Shown: positions 10,991 to 22,534 of the stretch, one piece after another
Numbering within the stretch: the first letter of the stretch is position 1
Layout of the letters: every line of letters begins with the position of its first letter
Assembly (NCBI GenBank): GCA_031772625.1
Contig: CM062815.1
Coordinates: 115,700,989-115,764,988 of the forward strand
Length of the DNA: 64,000 nt
Source of the DNA: Pinus tabuliformis
Taxonomy: Eukaryota; Streptophyta; Pinopsida; Pinales; Pinaceae
Direction: 5' to 3'
Program-made: the position numbers and the translations under genes
Notes under the pieces: generated by a model
The model's input: the letters and a program-made list of their open reading frames with translations, nothing else
Databases searched by the model: none
Told to the model about the DNA's origin: nothing

Positions 10991-11411
10991 AACATCTTAA
11001 TCCAGGTGTTCAAATATTTAATATACTTGCATCGCGGTCCCTTGAGAAAACGTCTCTCTGCTTCAATGTAACTGACAGTCGTGTCCATCGTGAACTTAGT
11101 GATAAATCCTCCTATTATTCAGTCGAGCCAGTGGTCCATAGCTCACACTATCTTATCTTCTAAGGCTTCTAGTTTGCACACTAGTTCCGAAGTCCACACT
11201 ATTGGTTTGTTGAGCCTACACCTTCCTTGGTTGTCTGCTAACTTCGTGATCCACTCATATAGCTCCGACAGAAAGGATGCAAAGAAAATCTCGTGGATTT
11301 CAGTGTACAAATAGCGATCCAAACACTGTTCAATTTCCTTCTTTATTGGGTTCCAGTGGCACGACATCAGACATCCCTTATGCAGATCTCGATCCTAGCA
11401 ATGGAACGATT
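10991..11411 (-). other. G2 5' region between LTR and gag
   Basis: A short minus-strand reading (11367-11143, rich in Glu/Leu) could be the N-terminus of the polyprotein. I do not recognise it. No initiator-Met primer site follows the LTR end at 11412; the sequence there on the minus strand is AATCGTTCCATTGC, so the primer tRNA is unclear. Confidence 0.35.
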
Positions 11412-12307
11412 TTTTGGCTTAGTGGGGCCTGACCCAGGTTCAGAAGTTATTTAGCCAAGCAAATCCGAGTACTACTGGCCCTTTCGGAAACAGTTCGCGG
11501 AGCACAGACTGAGGTCTCACCCGAAGCAGTATGGGAGGGTGCTAGAACCAGGTTTCTGCCCCCTGGGGATATCTGAAATGAGGTGATTGATACGCGGTCC
11601 AACCTTTGCACTTACTGCGCTATGCGCATCTACAGGTACCCTGCACCCTGTGATACTATCTTCGCGCAGTTCTAGCTACAGCGCAACCCGTGTTATTTAC
11701 CCAACTCTTCATTAATTAGTCTCTGTTAGTTGATTACTTAGATTTAAATTCACATATAAGAATTCATACGAGTATTCATCAAATGCGCACAGTAAATAAA
11801 TAGAGTAACAATAATGTATAACATCAAAATAAGGATTCAAGTACAGATTCACAGAATAAACTTCTCTTTATTAACTTTCAATTCCAAGTACAAACCCGAC
11901 TCCACCCTGCGCACTCAGCTGCAGGGGTTCGTGCACTCAGCTGCGGACTCTACTAGGCCTCTGCGCACTCAACTGCAGAGCCTCTTCCTACCACTACGAC
12001 CCAGTACACTTTAGATTCCACTCTAGGCTCTAACCATGCCTTCACTATTCTATCTATTCTCTACTAAGTTAAGCTATCTTTACACTTAGAGCCTCGCTCT
12101 ATTTATACAATCCCATGGTCTGCGGACCATGGGTAGGCCGACACCACTTTACATTAAATTACAATATAATGCTTAGGGTGGACAACCCTAGGACTCGATT
12201 TTACACTTCGCGCTCCGCGCCTACACTTCATGGAGTTCTACAGCATCTTTGACCAAAACTTGGGCTTTGAGCCCCAAAACCTATTGCGGGGGATCCCATG
12301 CCCAACA
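11412..12307 (-). repeat. G2 5' LTR (right copy)
   Basis: Near-identical to 3866-4760, with TATAAATA at 12100-12107 on the minus strand. The terminal CA on the internal side is mutated to a run of A on the minus strand. Confidence 0.9.
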
Positions 12308-12640
12308 TTTCCCATCGCCTTCTTTAGCCAAGTCCTGACGGATGTTGAGCTGAAATATAACATCTTGGAGAAACAAGCATATGCACTAGTCAAAGCTCTG
12401 AAGGTATTTCGAGTGTGTGTGCTACAATCATAAATCACAGCCTTTGTCCCAATAACAGCGGTCAAGGACATCCTTATGCAAGGAGACAATGAAGGAAAAA
12501 TGGGTAGGCAGATATAAAAGATACAGGAATATGAGTTACACATAAAGCCTACTAAGCTCATAAAGGGTCACGGGTTGGCCAAGATTTTATCAGAATCTAA
12601 CTGCCAAGCTTTGGGAATAAACCTGATAACAGAGGAAGGC
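12308..12640 (+). pseudogene. G1 RNase H remnant after the G2 insertion
   Basis: The + frame resumes the G1 polyprotein with PIAFFSQVLTDVELKYNILE and KQAYALVKALKVFRV, the N-terminal half of the standard gypsy RNase H that follows RT. A stop at 12433 and later stops end it. Further reading (IKPTKLIKGHGLAKILSES) gives the RNase H-integrase linker. This is the second RNase H-type domain of G1; the first lies at 1950-2460. Confidence 0.8.
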
Positions 12641-13945
12641 AAAGCAGAAGTTCAATAGAATGGGGTAAAAACATCAAAGAAAAATATATGTGTTAAATAT
12701 GAGGGGTCACCCTGTTACAAGAATACCATCCATTATCTCTTGTTCCTGAGGTGCCCACTAGGGGTAGATAAATCTAAGTACAGGACTTTGAGACTGCAAG
12801 CTCAAAATTATATCATATCCAATGGTTAACTCTATTGGAAGGACCCGGCGGGAGTTTTGTTATTATGCTTAGTGGATGGTGAAACCCATATAGTGATTGA
12901 AGAATTTCATGGGGGAGTTTGTGGAGGTCACTACAGCTGGAAGACCACATCTCACAAAATCCTCAAGGCAGGATTCTACTGGCCTATACTATTTGGAGAG
13001 GTGTATTTACAAGTCAGTCCTTGTCATAAGTGCCAAGTTTTTGCTGAGAGACAAAAACTCTCTCCTTTTCCCGTGATCCCAGTGCATGTGGATGAACCTT
13101 TCAAGAAGTGGAGACTAGACTTCATAGGAGAGATAAACCAACCTTCTAGTGGCCTGCAGAAGTGGATATTAACAGTCATGGATTATTTCACCAAGTGGGT
13201 AGAATCCATCCCAACTAGAAACGCTACAGACTCAATGGTAATTAAGTTCATGGGGGAGAACATATTATCGCATTTTGGTTTCCCCATCAAAATCATCATT
13301 GACAATGCACAGTTCTTCAAATCAGCAAAATTAAATAGCTTATTTCAGAAATTCAATATCATCATAGGGCACTCCACTACTTACTATCCCTAGGGAAATG
13401 GTTTAGCTGGGTCCTCAAATAAAACTGTGGTGAGAGTGCTAAAGAAGACCATCACAAAAAATCAGAGGAATTGGTACATCCAATTTAAGTTTGCACTCTG
13501 GGCCATCCGAGTAACTCCTAAACACTCCACTGGAAAATTGTCATTCGATCTTGCATATTGTAACTTGGCTACAGTCTTCCCAATCCAATTAGCAATTCCA
13601 ATGGTGAAGTTACTGCAAGAAGCTAAGAAGGAGCCAAGTTCTTTGACAAGAAGTATAAACCAATTGGTGGAGCTCAATGAAAATAGGGAACAGGTGGGGA
13701 CTAAATTGGCAAATTACCAGCAGAAGATGAAATCCATGTTTGACAAAAAGGCCAAGGATCGACCTCTTCAACCGAGAGATTTAGTTCTTTGATGGGATGT
13801 CCGACGGGAAGAAAAGGACAAGCATAGAAAATTTGATGCACTGTGGTTCATCCCTTTCAAGATTTCAGAATCAAAAGGAAATAATACTTACCTAATCGAG
13901 AATCTAGAAGGTGAATCGTTGGAGCTACCAGTAAATGGTTAGTTC
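12641..13945 (+). pseudogene. G1 integrase, broken by in-frame stops
   Basis: Three + frame pieces. 12857-13393 holds the zinc-binding domain (EFHGGVCGGHYSWKTTSHKI, CHKCQVFAERQK) and the core: WRLDFIGEI with the first Asp, IIIDNAQFFKS with the second, and a HSTTYYP block just before a stop at 13393. 13427-13792 carries the rest of the core and a helical C-terminal part (QLVELNENREQVGTK, KDRPLQPRDLVL), with a stop at 13790. The tail (KFDALWFIPFKISES, NTYLIENLEGESLELPVNG) ends near 13940. This protein would insert the G1 cDNA. At least three stops inactivate it. Confidence 0.88.
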
Positions 13946-14420
13946 CTTAAACTTTATTTTCATAATTAAAAGGTATTGTCTTGCAGTCATCATAAATACT
14001 GATGTGTGTTGTAATTATCATATGAAATTTCCAGTTTTTTGTTTAAAATATCTACTTTCAAAAAAAATTCACTTGTTTAAGAATACTTCATGCCCAATGG
14101 AAAGAAGGCTACTAGTCTATAGGTTCTCAGCGCCTTGCCAGCAAGGCACTGTCCCCAGTTGGAGCCAATGTTGTCACTCACTGCATTATGAGTTTTTAGT
14201 TGTCCCAAGTGCCAATTAACAGTGAAGTATGAAGCCATGTTTCAAGTCACAAAAGCCCTCAAAGCTAAATAAAACCCTCTCCTTTGCATGGTACTCGGAA
14301 TGAGCTTTCCAATGGTATGTGGAAGTCCGAAAATGGACTTTTGGATCAGAAGATAAGGCATGTTTAAGTTAACCTTTGAAAGCTAGAAAACAAAGAGAAA
14401 AAGACCAAAGCTAAAGGCTC

Positions 14421-15005
14421 ATCGCAAATCGAATATCGGAGGTCCCAGAAATCAAGACATATCGGTAGGGTAAAACAACGATCGTCGATATCGCACTTCG
14501 GGAGAACATCGCAAATCGCAATCGACGCTTTTCTAAAGTAGCCACACAGGAGGTCAGAGTAAGTATCGCAGTCAGCGATCACCGATATCACAAAATTGGT
14601 GATCAAGGGTTTCAGGGTCCACGACATCGCAAATCGGCGATTGACGTGATGGCAGGGTTACAACTCCAAAACACTGTGATATCGCAATGTTGACATATGA
14701 TAGTGGAAAGCACCAGGAAGGCTAAAAAATATTTAACAAAGGATTGTTGTGGAAAACCAAAGGTAGACAAGCTCTTTCTCTCAACTCCAGTATGGCCACA
14801 TGGCAGCACAAGATTGGTCCCGAGAAAGACACATGGTAGCTGACGTTAGCGTGATGTGGCGATACAAAGGACATGTGGCACGCAAATCCTGCATTTTCAA
14901 GGGTTCTATGGGGGTATATCCGGACGACATGTGTCACCACTTAGGAAGCAACACATGGCACTGATGACATCATCAATATCACATATCAGCGATCGGCGAT
15001 CTCAC
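14421..15005. repeat. Cluster of ATCGCAAATCG and related motifs
   Basis: The 11-mer ATCGCAAATCG occurs exactly at 14421, 14508 and 14626. Many related GATATCGC, GCGATCACCGATATC and CAGCGATCGGCGATC strings lie between and after them. It is probably a cis-regulatory array of the G1 LTR. Confidence 0.55.
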
Positions 15006-15740
15006 ATGTCAAAGTCCCAACCTGATCGCATATTGATTAAACATCCCCCATCTCTGGATGGCCTAGATTGAATCTGCCCAGATCGATGGCTCCTAGGCCT
15101 TTTCAGCCCCCCCACCATGTTTCCCTTTATCGGCGGGGGGGGTCCGAAAAAGCAGTTTCCCCACTGAGCCTTGCCACTACATTTCCCTCTCATATCATTT
15201 CGCACCCCCCCCCTCACTTACCACTTACCGCACATACCCCCCTCTGAAAGCCACTCATCCTCACACTCCTCCATATTACACCATAGTTGCATCATCAGGC
15301 ATATCAGGGTGTCGATAGTGTTTTACATGGATTCTGGGAGGGTGAATGAGTTGGAAGCCGCATTCAGAGTCTATTATTGCCATGATGGGTAATTGCTCTC
15401 TCTTTGTGAAAGAGAAGGAACAAGACTGTTAAAGGATGAAAGTGACAAGGAACTGGTTGAGAGAGGATTAACCGTGATTTAGCAGAAACGCACTTAGACC
15501 AGAAGCTAGCAAAGAAGAGTGGCATGGAGATATTTTCAAGACCATCATTTTAGTTTCATTGATTAATTCTGTGTTTTTTGTTTTCGATTGATGTTGATGT
15601 TATTCTATTTTATTTTCAAGAAAGGTATCTTATTGTTGTAACAATCAGAGGCTTCACGCTGAGACAGCTAGTAATACAAACAGTTGTAAACTCAAGCTAG
15701 AAGATATTTTTGTAATTGATTTCCTTTCCCCCCCTTTCCT

Positions 15741-15749
15741 TATAAAAGG
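15741..15749 (+). promoter_or_regulatory. TATA box of the G1 3' LTR
   Basis: TATAAAAGG after a C-rich stretch, in the right place for an LTR promoter. Confidence 0.5.
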
Positions 15750-15900
15750 GAGGAAGAAACGCTTAGAAAATGTTCTGAATTCTGTGGAAAAACTTATGTA
15801 ATTTTTTAAGTTGTGTTAATTCCAGATTTGCATCTTTCATATTTTAAATGAAATAGTGGACATTCCAAACTTTGAATATTACAGTATGTTATTTCTTTGT

Positions 15901-16744
15901 TAAACTTCCATTATGTTCACATTTCCTCTCCGATTTCATGCAATTGTAGCTACCATAAATATCTCATATGCTCTTATTGATTCATTTGTGTTGACTAGTT
16001 AATGCACATGCCGGTATGTAATTCTGAGATTATATCTTTAAATTTATGCTCCATGAATCATAGCATCCATTCCTCTTACATCCAGATGTCTATCTTTAAC
16101 TCAGATAAGTATAGATATCTTAAGGTTTAAAGCTCTACGTGATGAGTTAGTCTTCTCCCTCTCTTCTTCCATTACTCTGCAAAAGCTGATTAAACTGTAA
16201 ATCTTCAAATTACTCAACCTCCAATAGTTTTTACCTACATTCCAGTGAGTTGTATATATTAAAGGATACCACAAATACATATTTTATATCCTTGGATGAA
16301 GGAACCAATCCATGTTTTTATTTTTATATTTGTAATTACTATGTGTATAAGATGTATATGATGTCTCTGGTTTCCTAAATATCATATTAGACATATAAAG
16401 ATAGATGTTACAAGTCACTAGTTTTGTAAGCAATCCAAGGTTGTCTTTGGAAGCGACAACACACCTTATGCTCTTTTCATGACCCAATAGACTATCATTT
16501 TCATTTTCTCTTAGTGTTGTGTAAGGGCCTCAAGTAGATGTCATGATGGCCTACGTACTCCAGATCTAAATTGTGAGATGAATTTTTCCTCAAGTCCAAT
16601 CTTCCTTAAGAATGGTGCAAGATTTAGTTCGGGAGAATTAATTGATATATATTGTGGATTGTCCAACTAGCTTTTTGACGATAAGGATTGTCGTTTTGTC
16701 AACCAACGCATCTGTTCTTTTACTTAGTTTAATGAAATTCATGG
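15901..16744. other. AT-rich spacer without a gene
   Basis: I see no coding region, LTR end or RNA gene here. It contains the target site of element C1 at its right end. Confidence 0.6.
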
Positions 16745-16921
16745 TTTTGACACCTAACCTTTGGGATTAGCTAAATCCGTGTAAATATTGTAAAAAGAAA
16801 ATAAGGAGAATTAGAAGACGAAGAAGAGACACTGGAAGATGAAACCCAAGATATTCTCCCTCCATGTATATATTAATGCAAGGACACAATTCTATTTGAG
16901 GAGTTACCTCCCGGTGTGACA
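16745..16921 (+). repeat. C1 5' LTR (177 bp)
   Basis: Matches 40059-40245 along its length, including the GACACCTAA start, the AAGGAGAATTAGAAGACGAA block and CTCCATGTATATAT. It ends GTGTGACA directly before the primer site. Confidence 0.88.
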
Positions 16922-16932
16922 TGGTATCAGAT
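16922..16932 (+). other. C1 primer-binding site
   Basis: TGGTATCAGAT, complementary to the 3' end of initiator tRNA-Met apart from the last bases, directly after the LTR. Confidence 0.8.
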
Positions 16933-16980
16933 TTAGCCCTTTTTTTGCTTTCTTTCTACCCTTGTAACTCCCTCCTGCCT

Positions 16981-17817
16981 CTATTCTGCATAATTTCCAT
17001 AACTGCCTATGTTCTGCATAGTTTGCAGAATTGCCTCTATTCTACATATTTTTGCAGAACTTACACCTCTTCCTTCCAATTGACCATACCTCTCCAAAGT
17101 GAGCCCAACGTCCAAGCTCAACATACGACATACCAACTCTATGAAGGATCCCATGACGCCCATTATATGCACACTACACTTCCCTCTCACCTCCAAAACT
17201 AGTATCGAAGCAACAATAGCCAGTTCGAGCAGTGGAAATACCTTCAAGTCCTTGAGATTTTGGATTGTATCTTTTAGTTTCTTGTCTTCTTGCTTCATTG
17301 ATCTTAATGCAGTTTCTTCTAACAAGAATTTTCGTTTTGCGTGCTCTCTTTCTTGTTTATCTATGGAGAATATTTTTGTGTGAACTAAGAAATTTTCTAG
17401 TAGCTTCTCTGTGATGCCCTTCCCACCCTTCCTACAAGTATTAGGACATCTTATTTTACCATAATTATCATCATTGTCGTCACAACAATCACAAATACCA
17501 TCATTGAATCGAGATGATGACATTAGAATTGGTGCAGGTCTAGTGTTTGTGAAATAGAATTTTCCTTTTGCACAAGATGATGTTCTTGGTTCATCCATTC
17601 TATCAGCACAATCATGGAATTCGTCATTAAGACGATCACAGGAAAAACTCTTGGAACCATCCTTGCACATTATTTTCTTTGATTCATAATATCCTTTTTC
17701 TTGAGGATCAATTCCAAGAATTAAGGGAGTGGAAAAGACCAAGACAGTGTATGAAAACAGTCTTAGGAGAAAAAATGCCTGGTGATATACTGAATAAAGG
17801 CCAAATCCCTTCATCAT
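16981..17817 (-). pseudogene. PSL4/PRKCSH-like: Captured N-terminal fragment of glucosidase II beta subunit, antisense inside C1
   Basis: An uninterrupted 278-codon minus-strand frame. Residues 1-35 look like a signal peptide (LFSYTVLVFSTPLILG). Residues 36-130 match the N-terminus of the ER glucosidase II beta subunit: GIDPQEKGYYESKKIMCKDG, two cysteine-rich LDL-receptor class A-like repeats (C51, C60, C70, C82; then C109, C111, C112, C124, C128) and CPNTCRKGGK. Residues 131-192 are the following charged coiled coil. From about residue 193 (17241 downward) the similarity ends and the frame runs by chance into element sequence. In the family this subunit retains the catalytic alpha subunit in the ER for glycan trimming. 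No introns interrupt domains that normally span several exons, so a cDNA origin is likely. The LDLa acidic residues are altered (DRMDEP for the usual DGxDEP). It lies between the C1 primer site and protease. Confidence 0.85.
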
Positions 17818-18069
17818 CCAAACTGTAACCTTAGAATTCCTTCTCTGGAAGCAGGAAAAACCCTGGTAGCGACTGTGTATATTTTTTGAGTTGCATTCAA
17901 CTGTGATAATATTCCAAGTGCTTCGGCAGATAGGGTCCCTCCATGCAAGAAGGAAGGTGCAGCCTTAGTGCAGTCCTATGGTGTTGTTGACTGTTTTTAT
18001 GATGTATTCACCTGAGTTTTCTCACTATGTTGTGGCACATTGCAACATTGGAGTAACTGAATACTTGTT
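17818..18069. other. Probable 5'-UTR of the captured gene or C1 gag remnant
   Basis: Non-coding on both strands as far as I can see. It lies upstream of the antisense ATG and downstream of the C1 protease start, so it may be captured leader sequence. Confidence 0.35.
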
Positions 18070-19940
18070 CAATGCTTCACTTTCTTCATGGAAGGATGAT
18101 TGGTTGCTTCATTCATGAGTAACTTTCCACATGAATTTTAGGAGATATTTCTTTGAAGAATTCACTGACAATGTTGATGGAGCAGTGTTCTTTGCAGACA
18201 TGTCAAAATTCAAGCCATCAGGGCTCGGCACCATCACGCTCAAACTACCTAATCTTCTAGACTTTCTTCTACATGATGTTCTATATCTCCCAGAGTTGAG
18301 GAGAAAGTTGTTTTCTTTGTTCCGCATCCGCTAGTAAGGATACTCCATTCATATATTTGATGGAAAGTTTGAATTCAGAAAAGCATCAGATCACTCACTT
18401 GCCATGATGGGGATAGAAGAAGAAATACTTCTGAAGTTGCAAGGAACCTTTTCTCATGCATAGAACTTCTCATATAGTTCTCAATATGATGAAGGTACAT
18501 TTCCATCAATTCTTTTATGGCATGCTATATTTGGACACTTGAACTATGAAAACCTTCGTTTGTTGAAGAAAAATTGTGTTACTAGTTTGCCTACAATTCC
18601 TAGGAAACATAATCAATGTGATGCTTGTATCTTAGGAAAGCACATCAAACAGTATTTTCATGATTCTCATTCCATAGCACATAGAAAACTTGAACTCATT
18701 CATTCAAATTTATGTGGACCAATGTTTGTTCCTTCTGCAAATAGTAATAAATATATGATGACATTTATTTATGACTACACCAGAATGTGTTGGCTTTATT
18801 TATTGAAGAACAAATATGATGTTTTCGAAACATTCAAGAACTTTCATGCATGGATTGAAAATTATGCACAATCTCATATTGGCTCTATTCACACTGATAA
18901 TGGAAAAGAAAACACTTCTAATCAATTTGAAAAGTACCTTCGCCAACATGGGATCTAACATCAAAAAATTGTGCCTTATAATCCCTAACCGAACGAAGTA
19001 GCTCAAAGAATGAACAAGACAATCTTGAATATGGCACATTTCATGATGTTTTTCAAGAATGTTAAAATGAGGTTTTGGGTTGATTTAGTTCTATATATTT
19101 TGTATATAAAGAATATGTTTCCATCTAATGCTATCAAAAACAAGACTCCCTATGAAATGTGGTATGGCCACATTCCTTTGGTGAGTCATCTCAGGGTTTT
19201 TAGTTCCACCTGTTATGCCTTTATACCTAAGGAAAAAAGAAACAAACTCAGTGCAAGGAGTCACAAGTGTATCTTCTTGGGGTACTCAAATACCTCCAAA
19301 GCATATTGTCTCTATGATGAATTCAATAAGAATTTTCATATCTAGAGATGTGATCTTTCTTGAATATTCCAATACTGACAATGTTGTTGAGCGACAACTT
19401 GATCACTTGGACATGCAAAATATTTTTAAGAGTTTGATAATCATATTCCACATCCTAAAGGGGAGATTCCTATACTAGATCAATCTGTGGAATCTTCTTC
19501 TGAAGCACTCTCTCCCCCACATGAAGCTCCAACCACTGATGACACTTTGAGTGATGTGATTGACAGAATTGGGAGACTAAATTTTGATTCAACCCCAACT
19601 CAGTCAACTGAGCAGCCTGGGTCATCTCAAAAAGGTCCTCCAAAATGGTTGACAAAGACACTCAAAAGTGTTCATCCTAATGAGGTTGGAAAGAGAGGAA
19701 CAAGAATATCAACTAGACATAATGGAGGTGATGTAGACGATTATGATTCACCTATTGATATGGATGTTTCTTATGATTGTGAACTGAATTTGTCTACAGA
19801 TTTTGAACCAAATTACTTCAAATAAGTTGTTGCTCATGATGAATGGAAAGAATCGATGAAGAAATAATATGATTCCTTGATAAAGAATGGCACCTGGAAG
19901 CTGGTTAATCCTTCATTTGAAACTAAACCAATAGGCTGCA
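18070..19940 (+). pseudogene. C1 protease, integrase and start of RT
   Basis: The protease region begins near 18080 with DDWLLHS followed by a stop, where the family has D-S-G-A; the catalytic motif is lost. It continues at 18131-18335 (VLYLPELRRKLFSLFRIR). The GAG-pre-integrase zinc domain is at about 18520-18660 (LWHAIFGHLNYENLRLLKK, CDACILGK). The integrase core follows to 19345: HSNLCGPM, DYTRMCW, HTDNGKE with an Asp, then a stop at 18956. PYEMWYGHIPLVSHLRVF and KCIFLGYSNTSKAYCLYD follow. The RT N-terminus (EWKESMKK, NGTWKLVNPS, KPIGCK) is reached at 19940, where element D cuts the codon run. Several stops make it inactive. Confidence 0.88.
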
Positions 19941-19946
19941 AGTCGT

Positions 19947-20976
19947 TGTTACACATTATTTTGTCAGATGTCCTGCACTTCCCTGTGACATAACCCAAAG
20001 TGCCTGAAACATGACCATCATGTAGTGTACTCATGCAGATATGTAACTCAAATCCTCCCTAAAACACTGATTTAAAAATGCCTTAGATCTTCCCCTGAAG
20101 AAAGGGCTCTAAAACCCTAATTTTAACATCATCACTCCCCTGACACTGAAAACCGCGATGGTCACTAGTTGCACTATACTAGCCCCACAATGCCAGCGCA
20201 CTTTTGGCTTTGATTCTTGCGATGATCCCTAAAAGGAAATTTTCCCAAAGAGGATAAGAAGCTTCGTGATCTAGAGGCTTCCAGAACGATGAGCTGGAGG
20301 TTTTTCAACATGGATGAGGTCGATTTCTCTCAACTTGGCCCTTTGGTATTATCCCTATGAGCTACCTGCTTGAGATGAGGGCCTTCTCCTATCTTTGGAT
20401 AGATCCTAACTCCCTTTCCCTGCCTATATATTCATCCTCTCCCATTACCAAATCGTTGGTCTTTGGATATTTGCACCCTTATGCTGAGATTATGCCTACA
20501 TGCTACTCATTTGGCTTGGAGAAGGAGTGCTTGGACTTGGAAATTCACTTAAGCAGAGCTTATTGACATCAAGGCTTCGTTGTATGCTTTCTCATTTATT
20601 CTATTAATATATACAACTACTAGTTCATTTTCCATAAATGTGTATGTTAATGCATCATTTATCTTAATTCTCCTTGATCTGTTAAGTAGGTTACTTTCGA
20701 TTATGTTATTTGTACTTGTATGCTTTGTTGTGTCTTGATCTCTTAAGTAGGCATTTAAATGATGTGAGAACTAGTATCGAGCCCATGGCACAAGCGACTC
20801 GAGGTCTTCAACAAAGGAGGACATTATAGAATCAGAACAAGGTAGGTCATCTTCCTCTTCTCATATTTTGATTGTAACTTAGGAAAGTGTCTAGTAGATT
20901 GTCACGTAGGTTTCTAGTCCCACTCATTGGGCTAGAGTTATTGTCTTTGTCTGCCGAGAGGATTGCCTAGACAACA
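19947..20976 (+). repeat. D 5' LTR
   Basis: About 1030 bp, matching 37608-38649 throughout. It ends at ACAACA before AAATGGAAACTCCAC. That following sequence has a TGG start, as a primer site should, but I cannot assign the tRNA. Confidence 0.88.
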
Positions 20977-22534
20977 AAATGGAAACTCCACTTGAGAAGC
21001 TATGACCCTTTCCATCCATTCCTTCAATCAGATTCTATGATGATTTTGACCAACCATCAGTTTCTTGGCTTGTTTGCTTCTCTGTACCTACTTGCACCCA
21101 CTGGATATTTCTTGAGGACCCTTAGTCTATTCTGATCTTAGAGATTTTTTATTTTTCCCTATTTTTATCGCCCATCATGGGTTTAGCTTTAACAGACACG
21201 TTGTCATCGCTTCTTTTTTAATTACAATCACGTTGATTACCCTTGCATCACCCTTTTTCCTATAACAAGCGCACTAATCCTTGAGGATAAAGAAAAATTA
21301 GGGTTTATTCTTGTTTTCATTTTTTTCCCCTCTGTCAATGATTTCCCAGTGTGTCTACAGTGTATTTGTCTTGGTTTCTATGCTTGTATGAATACAATTG
21401 TCTCTTGACTTTGTTAATGTGTGTTTGAAGCTTGTTTGCTTTCTAGGGTTTTTAGGGCTTCTAGGTCACCCTCCACTCATTGTTTGGTTTGCCTCTCTTA
21501 GATTGATTGCTCTCGTTCAAGAGTCTTCCTGCAATCAGGACATCTTTTTCAAGTTTCTTTTGGTTCATTGATGTGAATTTGTTTTCATTAGTGTTTAGTC
21601 GTGTCGATGATTTAAATATTGTTTTAGTCCCATTGTCGAGCATAGATTACAAATTGTTTGCTTTGGTTGGACTGAAAGGAAGTGCTTGTTTTCATTCTTA
21701 TGTTTCAGAAAGAAAAAGTGAAGATTTCGTCATTTAAGTATTTTTGAGAAATTTCTTTCATTTGCAAGATGAAAGTGAAAGTTAGGGGAAGCCATTTTGC
21801 GTGATGTGTTTTGTTTGATGCATTATTGACTGAAATTTTTTCCCTTGATTAGACTAGCTTTCATTGAAGTGGAAAGTTTCCTTTTCTCATATAGTTGCAT
21901 CTTATTGATTCATGTGACATCATTTTGATCCTCAAAACAAAAACTTAATTGAAGATAAAAATTAAAATTTACCTCAATTAACTTAAGGAGAATTTGGAAC
22001 TTAACGCAAACATTTATAGGTCTAGGCTAGAGACGTGTTCCGACATCTATAAACCTAACAGTTGTCGTTAACTTCATGCATTGTATCTCGGGGGTGAAAT
22101 CTCGTTCCACTACGAAAGTATATCAAAGGTTCTCTAGTGCTTTCGGGTATATAGGAGGCACTTCAATATGGCAAGTATATGGGAACACTCTCACTGAATG
22201 GTTATGCATTATACAGTGCTAACACAGACTTGTTCTCCCCTTACCGTCGAGTATATATTGGGATACCCCACTCGGTTGTTAGCCTTTAGCCACATGTAAT
22301 TGAGTCAGCCGTCTTGTAAACGTGATACACCGAACACAGCATTCAAGGAGATTTGCCACTGTACGTTAAGTCCTTGGTTCCGTCTAAGGTGTATATAGTG
22401 GTTCACAGATACTTGGTAAACCCTTTTTGCCTAGACTCCCCCTTTTTTATTTATCTTTGTTAAAGTTATAAAATCAATTAATTGACCGTAAAACAACATC
22501 CTTCCTATGGAAATACTCCTTAGTAGATCTTAGG
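20977..22534 (+). other. D 5' leader without a gene
   Basis: Long AT-rich leader with many stops on both strands. I see no known domain. The part at 22010-22430 is more balanced in base composition than its surroundings but has no recognised function. Confidence 0.5.

Larger units (their letters stand above)
3866..12307 (-). mobile_element. Ty3/gypsy LTR retrotransposon G2 nested inside G1
   Basis: Bounded by two direct repeats (3866-4760 and 11412-12307). Read on the minus strand, the LTR starts TGTTGGGC and ends AAGCCAACA. Coding order on the minus strand is gag, zinc knuckles, protease, a second gag-like module, RT, RNase H, integrase and an integrase tail. The element splits the G1 polyprotein. 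The flanks (TTGCA on the left, TTTCC on the right) do not form a clean target-site duplication, so a few bases may have been lost at the right junction. Confidence 0.9.
1..15900 (+). mobile_element. Ty3/gypsy LTR retrotransposon G1, left-truncated by the window and interrupted by G2
   Basis: Gag, protease, an upstream RNase H-like domain, RT, a second RNase H and integrase occur in this order on the + strand at 1-3865 and 12308-13945. The reading resumes after the G2 insertion: the polyprotein leaves off after a YELH-like stretch at 3865 and picks up with PIAFFSQ at 12311. The 5' LTR lies outside the window. The 3' LTR is probably within ~14169-15900 but cannot be delimited without its partner. 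The copy is dead, with many stops and frameshifts. The right limit of 15900 is approximate. Confidence 0.8.
13946..15900 (+). repeat. G1 3' untranslated region and probable 3' LTR
   Basis: No pol coding after 13945. A TG that could open the LTR lies at 14169 (TGTTGTCACTC) after a weakly purine-rich stretch. A good TATA box (TATAAAAGG) lies at 15741 and is followed by AT-rich R/U5-like sequence. The exact ends cannot be set because the partner LTR is outside the window. The stretch holds a cluster of ATCG-type motifs (14421-15005) and C/G runs (15105-15245), and a 30-codon open stretch near 15329 of no known meaning. Confidence 0.5.
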
